From positions 107,472,558-107,536,557 of the forward strand of contig CM054178.1 in NCBI GenBank assembly GCA_028829895.1: a stretch of DNA of 64,000 nucleotides, in the 5' to 3' direction. The stretch's first letter is position 1. Each line of letters opens with the position of its first letter. A program made the translations under genes and the position numbers. The notes below the pieces were generated by a model. That model saw nothing but the letters and a program-made list of their open reading frames with translations. It had not been told where the DNA came from and made no database searches. Of this stretch, positions 35,779 through 49,600 are shown in pieces. Origin of the DNA: Sinotaia quadrata (lineage: Eukaryota; Mollusca; Gastropoda; Architaenioglossa; Viviparidae).

Positions 35779-37845
35779 ATTGGTATTGTCACGTGGGGGG
35801 TCTCGTTTGGCTGCTCCGATGTATCTCTCTCTGGAGGAGTGGGCAGTTTGTGACGTGCCAATAATACCTTTACAAAAGACTCAAGACAGACACCATTGAT
35901 GGTTGTGTGGGGCCCGATTTATTCTGTCATGCAAAGTAGCATTTTATTGGTTGTGCGTGCGATTGTGTGCAAATGTGATTGTAATGAGTATTGGACAATT
36001 AGATGAACAAAATGAAACAATACAAATTCGAACTCTTTCACCCCTCTCAAAAACTGTGAATAACGAGTTTATAGAAAGTGTGAATTAGGTTTTATTTACC
36101 TAATGGGGCATCTCTCTCATACAGTGGTTAAATCAATCACACTCCTTTCCAATGTCATATACTCTAGGGAATGGGGATGTGAAAAATGATGAAATTCAAA
36201 AAAGTGAAAACCAAAGTAAGAATACATAGATATATGTGGTAAGAATATGATTAAATGTTCTTTTTCTTAAATCTGCTACAATGTTATATGTGCGCTTTTG
36301 CCATTATAATTACTCATACTGTGAATGTTCGAATAGGAGTGGCATAGGTCCTAGCGTTGCTCACAATGGTGGTTTGAAGAAAGATGATGCAAATCATAGC
36401 ATTGTTCACAAGGATGATTTAAGATCAGGTCCTTGTCTTTAGATCTACCATGAATAGGCTAGACCTAGCAGATTTTGGCTGATGCCAACAGTGGTAACTA
36501 TCGCTGATTTCTCTGGTCTCCGTGAATGACGGCTGGACCTCAGGACGTTTATCATACCATGTATTTTCGCCAAATGGGTTCCTAGAATCCCCAAATTGCC
36601 CGCTCCTCCACCACAGAATAGAACCCGCTGGACAAAGCTCAGACAGAGAGACTGAGTGACTCGTCTGTCATTAGCTGTAAGCAAATGACGTTGCATACAT
36701 AAGCTGTCCTGAAGCGTTGAACTTTTCCCTTCACCACGATGTATGTAAGAACAAGTTGCCTCGATATGTTTGTGATACGTGGCGGTCAACAGATGAAAAA
36801 AATGGGCAGAAAGAGATATTCCACACTCTCCTTAGTAAACATGATGTAATTTCCTTTATATGAAGTTTCAGCACAAAATATTGCTCTTATGAACTTACTG
36901 TCTCCATGCAAAATTCCCATTCTCATGAAAATTCTAATTTCTTGGTCCTCCTTTTTATCCTTTCTTCTGAGAGTTCCAGAAGGTTCTAGAAGATTTGCAC
37001 CTTGTGATCTTCTCTTGCTGATGCATGTGATGTATTTGCATGTATTTTACTACCTAGGCAAAAATCTAATGCACAACAGCTTTCCTAGTTTTTGCTCGTT
37101 AACAAGCATCATACATGAATGCACATTAATTTTATGAATATACTGCATTCATTCAATATATAAAATCCTGCTTATATATATATTTATGCATGACATGATA
37201 CAGGTATGTCTACACACGTCTGTCTAAACTAAATGAAACTTGAACAAAATAAATGTTTACAAATATTTATTTACATGTTAGTGCATCTGTGCACCCTCAC
37301 AATCGCGTTTTTGAAAGGGGATTACTTCCCTTAGTCCACGTTTGTCTTGCGAATCAGTGAAATAAGAAATTTAATTTTGGCTCCATGCTTTTCTCATGAC
37401 AGGTATTGTTTAACAATCTGCTACAGCATGCATTTGAAGACAGACAGAAATAACAATAGGGAAGCTGATAGTGGTATCTTTTCAAATTTGTTTTAAAATG
37501 TATTTACAAATAATTATTTTTACTTGCTACGGTACCTTGGCTGGAGACAATAGTGCTGACCTCAGACAGACAGGAATAATTTTTTTTTTCCTGTTTGCAT
37601 AACTCCTTCCGTTTTGTCTCCAGCATACTTCGCTGAGCATTGTATTGGGTCAGTATTTTAATGCTTATCTCCTTTAATTCATACTTTGGATTTTTATCGT
37701 CGTGTGTTATTAAATACTCGACGATTTCCATCTAAAGAAAACAAACAATTAATCATCATGACAATGTCGTAATTTAAGAAAAGACAGTTTCAAATTTACT
37801 TTAAAACTTTCTACATTCTTTCGTTATACACACTTCAAAAATAAT

Positions 37846-37903
<58 letters not shown>

Positions 37904-40900
37904 CGTGTGTTTATAGGAAATCAAAATCTGTTCGATTCTTATAGTATTACAAGATGAAGCAAGAAAGAATCATCCAGAAGCTAAAAAATTTCACTATCAA
38001 TAAATATAATCAAACTATATTCAAGCAAAAATCGAATCCAAAAAATCCATCAGGTGTTATTTAGTGCAGACACGCTACGAAGCTATACACTGGATTTATA
38101 GTAACTCAAAATGAATGTAAGCATTTCATACACATCTTCCACATATCTTCTTCACTTATTCTACACACCTTCTGGAATTTTGCATATTGTTCATATGCGA
38201 AGCCCCCAAATGACTGTTTAATTGGTTTTGTATAAATGTACTTTTAACTATTTGTATGGGACTTATTGTAGGAACTTGTATTTTACAACTAAGTTGCTTT
38301 TTTTATGTAATATGAATTCTTAAACCTCAGCAGTTGTTGACAGTTTTAGGCTGAGAAAAAGAAAAGAAAACTGACGAACAAAAGAGGAACCATGATCTCT
38401 CAGAAACAAACAATGTGCTAGTTGGTCAAAGTGTTAACCTACTTAACTGTAGCTCACCCAAACACAAAATCCCAAACGTACATCTACGACCTTTGATTCA
38501 CCCAGAAAAAAAAAGAAAGAGAGAGTGAAGGTCCTTTCCAAATGTCTTGACCAATCACCCCATCTTCTGACAGAAAATGACAAAGAAGACTACGCATGTA
38601 ATCATGACTCTAATGATTATTAAATTCAACTTCACTGACGACTTCCTAACAAGGTAACTATCTATATCCCCAACACCCAACAACACCCAAATATCCCCAC
38701 ACCCCTCCCCAACAATACCAATATCCAGTGAGAAATGCTCACTAATCCCACAAAAATAGAATATAGCCACATGATCAAATATAACTGCCAAGTTATCATG
38801 ATCCCCAAAACAAAGATGCATTTAAGAAGACAACCGTACCTGAACTGACTTACAACAAATTTTGGTTGTAGAAGGAGTGCAACTAGTAGCACTCTGTGAC
38901 ATGGACATGATGGCAGTCTGATATTAGATGTACAATCTAAAAACCAACAACAGAAATTAACAAAATTATTACGAGTACACAAATACTCTGTAAAATTCCC
39001 ATCCCCAGACAGATCAGACCACTAATGAGCCTAGGAGAAATTAAAAAAACTACTCCTTTAAATCAATAACCATGGAGTCTGTCACAGTCTGATAAAAATG
39101 TCATGACTCCTTGACCCACTTGTTTATTTTCAAACATCAAAATTTGAAATTCCTTTGTTTGGAGCTCTCCCATGATACTTCAGTATCGAGAAGCTTCCAA
39201 CAAAGAGGTCAGAGACATTATGTAACTTTGGACCATTGTCTAAGTTCTCGAACCAACCACATACTACGTGACCAGTCACGTGATGCACCTTATGATTTTT
39301 AATAAATACGGGAACACGGTTCTGTAGAGTCACTCCGAGATACAAGAAGCCAGACGCCGCTTATTCGTTGAGTCGCATAGGAACAGCCGACGCGTTTGCT
39401 GAGATAACACCTCGATTTCTCACTAAGGTATTGAATTTATTTAATTGTATTTTGCATTGTTGAACATGTATGTAATTTTGTGCTATGTATTGCTATTGAG
39501 CTTAAGCACGGTTCGTTGATAAATGACAAAAACCTATGAGTATTGTATATAAATCATTGTAACTCTTTTCCCATTGTAACTTTAATTTATATGACTTTAA
39601 ATTCACTAGAGCCAGGGATGCCTGAGCCCGACATGAATTTTCTATTGTAATTCAAATTATTGCGTGTAAATTTTAATGTAAATTGTAAAGCACTTTGCTT
39701 GGTTTGAATTGTCCCTTTTGTATGAACTCTAAATTTTAAAGTTGTAAATATTTGGTAATTCATACGTCATGCTTGTTAAATGCAACATGCGTGAGATTAT
39801 AATTTTGATCTAAAATTGTAAACGACGCGTTATGTCGAATTTCTAGCCGGAGCATTTATAAACTGATCGTGCTTAGGTAGGCGACTTTGAAGCAAGACGA
39901 TTATGAAAACACTTTTGCTTTCAGGTCGGTTTCTGTTTCCTACTCCTTATCCTTGTTCCACTGAAGTTGTTCATGCTCTACGAGTGAGCTGAATCCACTG
40001 TTGTCCTATTGCCATTAACGGACAGTGCCGGCGCGCAGGTCTGCACGTCTGTCTATACTCACAATTCCATTCAGCGATACTGAAAGACAATTCCATTGTT
40101 ATGCTGTATGCATCTTTGCTGAGGGAAGACAAGTGAGATAGACTAGTCTGGACTGGATTCGAACACGTGGACCAACATTCACAAGTTAAGTCATAACTTG
40201 GTGTACCAAAAATCAAAAGGAACTTTGTTCTCATGGCAATTCTCTAGTTGACAATTTAAAGTACGTTGATTGCTACAGCTTAGAATTAGACTTCGCGTTC
40301 GTATATTAACTGTTTGTTAAATTGTTAAACTTATTAAATCTTATTTTTAATTGTTAATCCTCTTTGTAGTACATTTTTATGCATGATAGACCTATAGATT
40401 TCTTGGTTTTGGATGGGGGCGAATGAGCTGAATGACATAACACATGCATATTAATTTAGAGGAATTTAACGACTCCAAAGCCAGCTTTGTACGCAAATTG
40501 TCAGTTTGTAAATCTGTTGTCTGCACTACAAGACACATTTTAAAGTTAGTCAAATGATAATTTGGGCAGCCAGTCTGTTTAGGATAGAGGGAAGGAATTA
40601 ATTTAATCTATCATATTTTAAAGTCCTTAAAATCCTAGGCAGGGTCTATAAATAAATACTGGAAACGTAACAGAGTCTATTGAGTTAAAAGAACTGCTCA
40701 ATCCCAGCATGCATTTCCAAATAGTAAAATCTCTCAGGAACAAATACCTACAAATAACAAAAAACAGTTCATGCAAAATTTCAAGGAAAATTACTAACAC
40801 ACATACAAGTGGGTCTTGAAACCTGCGGACTACAATCTTACAATGGCAAAGAGTTACAGTGTTTTAACTGCCACCGCTTTGGGCCTACAAGCGAAAAGTG

Positions 40901-43900
40901 CAAAATAAACACCAAACCCGTGACCGAGGTGGTAAAGAGCACTACACTTCCAAGGAGGAAAAGCAGAACCTTCAGTGTTCCAACTGTGGAAACAAGGGAC
41001 ATGGAGCCACAAATGAATGATGCCTGAAAGCTCTCTACCATAGATAGGCTACACAAATTAGTGCCATGAGAGAAATACCCTACTGGGAGGCACTCAGATC
41101 AGTAAAGGCGGAACCCACAATGCCTCGTCAGTAAATTCTCTTGTAAAAGTTGCGGACTTCGGTATAAGCACACATACCCAAATAGTCTCACGGACCTTAA
41201 TTCAAAGAGATAGCATTGCCACACCTACCAAAGATATCCACTCTACGAACAACACCAACCATAAAACCACAGATTGCATGGGCACCTTTCCCATCATTAG
41301 TACAATCAACCAAAGGAAGCCACACATCCACCCTCCTCTATAGCATTGCTAGCAGCCGACCCCTATTCTTCCAACCAGCCGCCATACCCTCACTAACAAC
41401 CAATCACTCTGCAAACTTTATAACAACCCACAACAAAACCAACTACCGTTATCGCTTATATACATACTAGCGGTAACTAACCAATATTTTTCGGACAAAT
41501 CCTATTAAAGAAATTGATAAAATCAGGTATAATAAGTAATATGATTTTTTTACAATAAAATTCATTTGGAAAATAATGGCAGTCAAATTCGAAGGAGAAA
41601 TAGCTGACTATCAGTCACTGGAAAATGATGTCCCACAAGGGAGTGTTATCGGCCCACTGCTTTACACCATAGTGGTAACTGATCTAATACAAGCCATTGC
41701 GGATCAAAGCATACTGGGACAGTTTGCAGATGACATCATTGTGGTGCAACGTTAGTTATAAAAACAGCCAAAAGATCTCAAATGCAAAGGCATACCACAG
41801 ATACAAAATGACCTCTATAGCATAGCCACTTGGTTCACAAATAGTGATTTTAAGAAATCAGCAATAAAAACACAAACCATAATCTTTCAAGCTATACACA
41901 CACAAAACAAAAACGAATTGCAAACAGATGAATTAGAAATAGATTAATTATAAAACCAGTATAAGATATCATTTGAGTAATATTCCAAGCCAACTGCCAG
42001 TGGAATGAATATATAAACCAGTGCATAACATCAGCCAACAAAAGGATAAACCTCATGAAAGCTGTCTCTTTGCGTGGGGAGCAAACGTTAACATGATTCG
42101 TAGCTTACCTTCTTCTCTGCATACTCCAACACTTCGTAAACTTAAAAATATCCCTATTGAATAGACTCCTCTCTACTCAGTCTAAAACCCTCAAAATCGC
42201 CTTGGTGTGCCCCAGTCAACATCCAACATCAGAGTTATAGCTGAGAGTGGACAAAATCTCATTCAGATACTCATAATTGAAAGATCAATCAGGTCCTACC
42301 TAAAAATACATACAATGCACAATGACCAACCAGCCAAAATAATCACTGTTCAAACATCAACCAATAAAAACAGATGAAATAGAAACAAAGCTGGGGAAGA
42401 CACTGATAACTGAGCCATTCCCACACGAACTGACAGAAGTACCATTATGGCAACTTAAACCCTACAAACAGATAGAACACTAGAAAAAAATTAACAAAAT
42501 GGTCTTCCCCGACCTCATTAAAAAAACATGTTTCAACAATACGTTGAGTATGATTTCTCAGGTTGGATCAAAAAGTATATATGGATGGCTCCCATGATCC
42601 TATAACAGGAAGAATAACCAATGATCACGACACTAGTCTTAGAATCACAGACAACACTTCCATCTTCACAGGTGAAATGATGGCCTTTAACGGGTCACAT
42701 TCAAGCTACAAAAGCAAACCAGTCAACACTAAATATCCTATAGCTACAGACTCCCTCTCAACTGTAAAAGCTCTAGAAAAACATATAGGAGAAAGACCAG
42801 ACAATAGTTACCTAATACCAGACCAAGTACGAAAAGTAACTGATAGAGGGAGTGAAGTTAAGCTCATATAGATCCATGCCCATATTAACATAATAGGCAA
42901 AGAAAAGGCAGAAAAGCAGATAAGCAGGCTAAAAAGGGAGTAACAGAACTAAAGGTTATTACTACACCACAAGAAAACTTCAGCATCTTGAAAAACAAAC
43001 TGACAAAATTTATGAAATCCAATATTTAAAATTAGTAAAAGGATTAGACCCCACATAGATAAAAGAACAAATAATATACCAACATTCTATAATGGCACTA
43101 AAAGAGAACAAACAAGAATTTCTAAATTCAGACTTGGAAGTGAAATAACAAGCTATAAGATAATTAAGTGCACGTGTGGTGAGCAACTAAACGTAGAACA
43201 CGTTATAACAGACTGCAGTCTAATAGGATCAGAAAGAAGATCACTGTCAAAATATTTAATAGCATAGTAAGATTAGAAATAAGACTCCTGACAGAATATT
43301 TACAAGAAAATGGCATACCGACAACAATGTCAGGAGTTCTAAACACCCGGGACGACAATGGCGTTAGTGAGCCATTCACTTTATCAACTATTATTATTAT
43401 AGGACGTTAGTGAGCCATTCACTTTATCAACTATTATTATTATAGGACGTTAGTACTTTATCAACTATTATTATTATAAAGTTTCAAAATTAATACATCC
43501 ACTGTTAAATATCTGGACAATACGAAACCCCACCCCCAACATAAAATACATGACTAATGGTGGGAAGCTAACTAATTGGATCACCGCCCCACAGTCCAAG
43601 GCTTGACAAAGTCTAAGGACTAGCCACCTAAAAGTAATGATCACCTAAATATCAACACTTTTACCAAGTAAAGAAAGTAACACAGACAAATTTATAAAAC
43701 AAATCACCCATCCAATAACAATGTAAACATTATCAAAATCCAAAAGCTAAAAGCAATTAAGTACATATAAAATAAAATAAGAAAAACAAATAAAAATCAT
43801 TATACACAATTAAATAAGACAGAACAAGCATCATAGAGTAGACATAACCCCCCCTCCCCAGCTCCCAAACTCCCTTGATAACTCGTCTCTACCCCCAATC

Positions 43901-46640
43901 TCCAGTGTCAAATTGGCTTAGGTCGGAAGCACTCCCCATAAATTAAGTAAGTAAGGGTTGAATTTAAGTACACACAATACTATAGTGTAGCCCATCCCAT
44001 GTTCAGATGGTTAAAAGATATTAACATTACTGACCACTTTATTTACTTCTTCCAAGTTTGAGAATGACCTCTCATTTCCCTCTTCTGATGAGACTGGCCG
44101 CATTATTTCTTCGCCCTCAACATCCACCAAGATGTGTGGAATTTTTTTATTAGATCTGTCTTTCGGCCAGAATGACCAATGTGTGAACGGCACATGTACG
44201 GACTCCCTTGTCTTGAGATTGCCATCATAAAATTCATTGGAAGGAAATTCACAGATTCTGGAGTGCTGAAAATAGTACAACCTGCCATTATTGTGAACAA
44301 TGCAGTGACAGCAGTGCTATTATTAGAAAAAACACTGCTAGGACTTTTTATAAAAGAAATTGCCTTCCATGAAGACAAAATGTTTTTTTATATGGCCTTT
44401 AAATTTAATCAGAAATCAAGAATTGTGTGACAAACAATTTGGTTCATTGTTATATAACATAACATACAATTATGTGTATGGTATTAACCGTAACATTGTA
44501 TTCAAAGTGTGTGTGACAATTTCATTTATGATATGAAAATGTATGAGGACCATGTAAGTAAGATTGTTCTGTCAGAGAATATTTGGGGACAAATTCTTAG
44601 CTCATGTGTATTTTACCAGCAGATTGACACTTTATCTGAGACCATATCTGAGATGTTGATCAATGAACTATTCACTTTGATTAGTATTGCACTGTGAGGC
44701 AACACCAGAGCAGAACAATCATGTGCCAAGGACTGGTTCAATGAACTAAGTGCACGTCTGCTAACAACATTCACTGGGACCCTAGACAAAACGTCAGGCA
44801 AACCTAAAGTTATGTATTTATAGTCAACAACCTTACAGCTTCAGTCAAGATACAATCGAATTCACTCAAACTTTAATCAAAGTACTTTTAGAGTTCACTC
44901 AGAAATATTAAGTTCTCTTATAAACTCATTTATAGGTTGCCCATATGAACAAACCAAATTACTACAGTGCCATACGACTCAAACGAATACTCTCTTATGA
45001 CAACACATGGTCATGATTTTGAAGTTTTTATATATATATAAACTCTAATTGTAACTGTTGAACTACATGTATTTGCCACACCTAATCATGCTGTCTTATG
45101 TTATTTCTTGTTGACTACATTTGTTGATAACTAGGCCACTCATGTTAGCATGACTCACATGTTATATGTTGTAGTCTATCACCTGTATTTATTTACTGTC
45201 CTGGCTGTATATATCAGGGGGCTCGAACTATCTTCTAGATTATCTAGAACTATCACTCTTCTGTTCTATATTATCTTTCATTCATTTTTCTAATGCGTGT
45301 GGCCAGTAAGAAGGTGTGTTTTGAGGATTGGCCTAGGGTTGCAGGTTGCCCAGAGTGGTGGAGAATTAACATCTTGTCCATCTTCCAGCAAAATGTCACC
45401 GAGACAAGGGCAAATAGTGTGTGTATCTGACAAGAGACAAAACCTGAATGAGTGAAAAATCTAACTCTGTGTGCTTGATAGGAGACAAGGACAGATTGAG
45501 ACACAGCTATAAGTATGTCTGACAGAAACAAAACAGACTAAGCGGAAAATATATATGTCTGACAGGAGACAAAGAAAGAAGTGGCAAATACGTGTGTGTG
45601 TGTCTGACAGGTGACAAGGACAGAAGTGATAAATACGTGTGTGTCTGACAGGTGACAAAGGCAGACTGATTGGCAAATACAAGTAATTAGTGACAGGCAA
45701 CTAGAATAGAGTAGCAGATATAAGTGCGTCTGACAGATAACAAGGACATACATAGTGGGACATATAATTGATCACCAAATTTCCTATGGCCTGTTACATA
45801 GTTCTACAAGCTCAAATCATTGAGCAACCAGGGTATTTGTCATTGGAGTGTTGAGTGTTCTCATGAGAGAAAGTAGAATGTTTTTTATTGGTTGGGAGAA
45901 AACTGAACCTTTCTCTAAATAAGCTGGAGTTTTTCCAACTGGACCTTAGTTCATTTCTCGAAACCACTGGACCAGAATACAGTGCACAGAATGACAAAAA
46001 TATCTTGTGTCGACTAACGGCATGTTTTAATCATTGATGTCTGAGCAAGGGATTGTATTGACTAAGGAAACTGAGAGAACAATTCATCGATACTTGAGAA
46101 ATATATGCAAGATAGGAAGCGTCAAGCTGTGAATCTTTCTAAGTACACAGAGAGCTCACCAAAACCCAATGGGCGACAGTGAATGTGTAGTAGTGACAGT
46201 TTTACATTAGGCATTAATTCATTCACTTCAAAAATTGTATTGCTTTTACTTTATCTATCTGATAATATTTGAATCTTTTATATGGTTATTTCTTTTTCAG
46301 AATTGTTTAGATTTGCAAATTGAAATCATTATTTGAATTTTTGTGTAGGTGAATACTTTATTTCTGTATTACGAATCTAAATTTGTCTAAGTATGCACTC
46401 GTACTAAAACAATAGTCTTTAAAAATAAATTCAAGGTAACTAGTAAACAACAGACTATTTCATAGTGCCTGAATTTTAATATTACTTCACTAGCTTAGCA
46501 ATATGTTTCTCAGAGAACAGATGAAACACATTTTTGTTGATAGTAAAGGAAAGAATATGTGGACTTTAGTTAATCATTTTCTAATCAGGATTAGAAATTA
46601 TACAGACATGAAGAGGATTTAATTTGGACAGAGATTGTGA

Positions 46641-46684
<44 letters not shown>

Positions 46685-49600
46685 GAATATAGAATTTAAG
46701 TATATAGCATTCTGTTCATTGGAAGGTGATGAATAATGATGATGTGATGTCTGATATGATATTTGTGATAGTGTAAAGTATACACAGCTTGTATATAACT
46801 CTCCCACACGCATATATGCATAAATATGATCAAGCTATCAAGGATGTGTTGTCAAAATTATAGGAAGTGAAGTATTTTCGTTCTAAATGTTTTATAGCTA
46901 CACAATATAAAAACAACCATAAAAGTCGATATTTTGGCAAAATTACCTTCATCAGGACATTGAATTATTATATTAATGACATATATAATGAAATGAGCAA
47001 GCTGATTGATTCAAACTTATTTGAATTGATATGTAATCTTTTAAGGTTATACAGATGTCACACCTCATCCCCATATATGCATAGGTACTAAATAATGACG
47101 TCTGCTAAAAATTGTATTGTTTAATATAGAGCTGCTTAATACAATGCTATGGATAGAATACAGTATGCTATTCTGGCTCTAGAGGAGACACGAAAGACTG
47201 TGTACTTGTTGAATGCATAACTAAAATGTAATTTGATGCTCACTATTATTGTTAAGACTTATTCTTAATATGGATTGTAATGTTTGTTTAGGCAGACTAG
47301 AAAGATGGCACAAAAATATGATTACATTGTCTAACTAGTTTGTGTGAATGTGTCATAATGAAATATGATAACTGATTAATATTACTATTAAATTAAGAGA
47401 AGATCTTCAGTCGTTTTGTATCTGATTATTAATTGTTTTATTATTTTTTAAACAAATTAACAATCATTGCTGGGTTGGAATATATAACACGATTGCTATA
47501 ACTCCTAAGACAACTACTTTTCTTTGAAAGTTGTAGAAAATGCCGAGGCTAATTCCACAGTTCTGAACTAGAAATTAAAAGAATACATATTCCATTCTGA
47601 TAAAGGTTATTCATCAATGATGACAGAAGATCCTACTCCATAAGGCTACTTGTAAGAAACAGACCATTCTATACTGCGTGTCAAGAAAAGTAGATCTGAT
47701 TGACGAGTCCTGAATGAGACGTTCAAACAGAGATTGATTCAGACCGAGTTCTGCCGCATGCTTGCACTTGATGATTGGCCGGAGTTGTTTGTGGTCGCCA
47801 ATGAGAACAACTTGCTTGGCCTTGTTGGCGATGATTGGTATCAGGGTGTAAGGTTCTGGAGACATGGCGCACTCGTCTATGATAACCTGGACAAATACTT
47901 CAAGATATGAGATTCTAGTGTCTTTGTTAAAAGGATCGTTCGTTCACACGAAAAATATAAGGAAAGTGTTTATCCCCTATTAAATTTACATACATATTTG
48001 TTTATCAAATTTTATTTAAAATGAACATCTCAGAATAAAAACGAGACAAGATGTTATAAGCATTGATAAAATACTAAAATTTGCAATGTCGAAAAATGTA
48101 ACTGAAACATGCTAGCCAGTATATAATATATTAGTTTATAAAAAAATACTCTCGAAATATTATATTTTAAAAAATTATTAATCTTTGATCATCATGTGAA
48201 GCATGTTTCTTGGATTCTGATATGAAGCGAATGCGGTTCTAATATTGAAGAACAAAGGCAAAACACAAACCTGAAAAATCATTTTTTCCGTTCCCTGGAT
48301 AAGTCTGGTACTGCCACCCACCACACATGTAGTCAAAACAACGTCACATTGTTTGAGCTCTTCTATGCTGGCAAGTCTTAAAAATTCTCGATAATCTCTC
48401 AGCTGTTTGCGTGTCACTTGAAGACACTTTGGATTGTCATGGCATTTTGTAAAATATCTGTCAAAATGTTTTATCTTCTCGGCATATGGATTGCTGCTTT
48501 CACGAATTAAGTGATGAAGAGTAATGTCCTGCAAAACCACGATGAAATGGAAATTAAATGCAAGCATTCGAATAAAAGAACAATCAAGTAGGCAACCAAA
48601 CAAACATAAACTCGAGTTATGTTGTTGAAATTATTAATGTTTGGTTCTAAAGTCTCATAGTAGTTGTAAATGTTTTTTAAAATATATATTTTAATAGAAT
48701 TTAGTCACTGTACATAAAAGAAATAATAATAATAATAATAATTAGTGATAAAAAGTCATTGGCCTTGTTGACTACATCTGGAATAACAACAAAGATGATC
48801 CACTGATAAAAGCAGTAAAGATGAGTGGACTATTCCAACCCCCAGAAACAGACAAAGAAACATGGAAGAAAACAACGAAGCTAGAACTAGCACATACCTG
48901 GAGCCAGAAACCCCTGCATGGCCAGTATGTACGACAAGCCGACGAAATATCAACAAAGCAATCAACGTACAAATGGTTGAAAGAGGCAGGATTGAAAGCA
49001 GAAACAGAAGCACTCATAACAGCTGCACAAGATCAAGCACTCAACACCAAATCACACAAAACGAAAATCATGAAAATTTCAAATGATTCCAAATGTAGAC
49101 TCTGCAAATCCGTGGATGAGACAACAGAGCACATACTATCTGTATGTCAGGTTCTGGCTGGAACAGAATGCATCAAACGACACAATGAAGTGGTAAAACA
49201 CATACATAGAAATCTGTGTGAGAACTATGGCATAAAACCCCCAGAAAGAGCATGGATGCACCAACCAGAAGCAGTCACTGAAACAGAAGAAGTCAAAATA
49301 CTGTGGGACTTCGAGATAAGAACAGATCGGGTGATTCCTGCACGAAGAGCAGACATTATGTGCTCTGTTGTCTCATCCATGGATTTGCGGAGTCTACATT
49401 TGGAATCATTTGAAATTTTCATGATTTTCGTTTTGAGTGATTTGGTCTGCTTTCAATCCTGCATCTTTCAACCATTTGTACGTTGATTGCTTTGTTGATA
49501 TTTCGTCGGCTTGTCGTACATACTGGCCATGCAGGGATTTCTGTCTCCAGGTATGTGCTAGTTCTTGCTTCGTTGTTTTCTTCCATGTTTCTTTGTCTGT

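Noticed and set aside
36445..36789. 114-codon minus-strand ORF with VLFCGGGAGN, reminiscent of the HELZ2 motif Ia region
   Set aside because: The similarity covers only a few residues, the key PSNK part is absent, and the position (intron 10, after motif V neighbours) makes no sense for motif Ia. Probably chance; a profile search would settle it.
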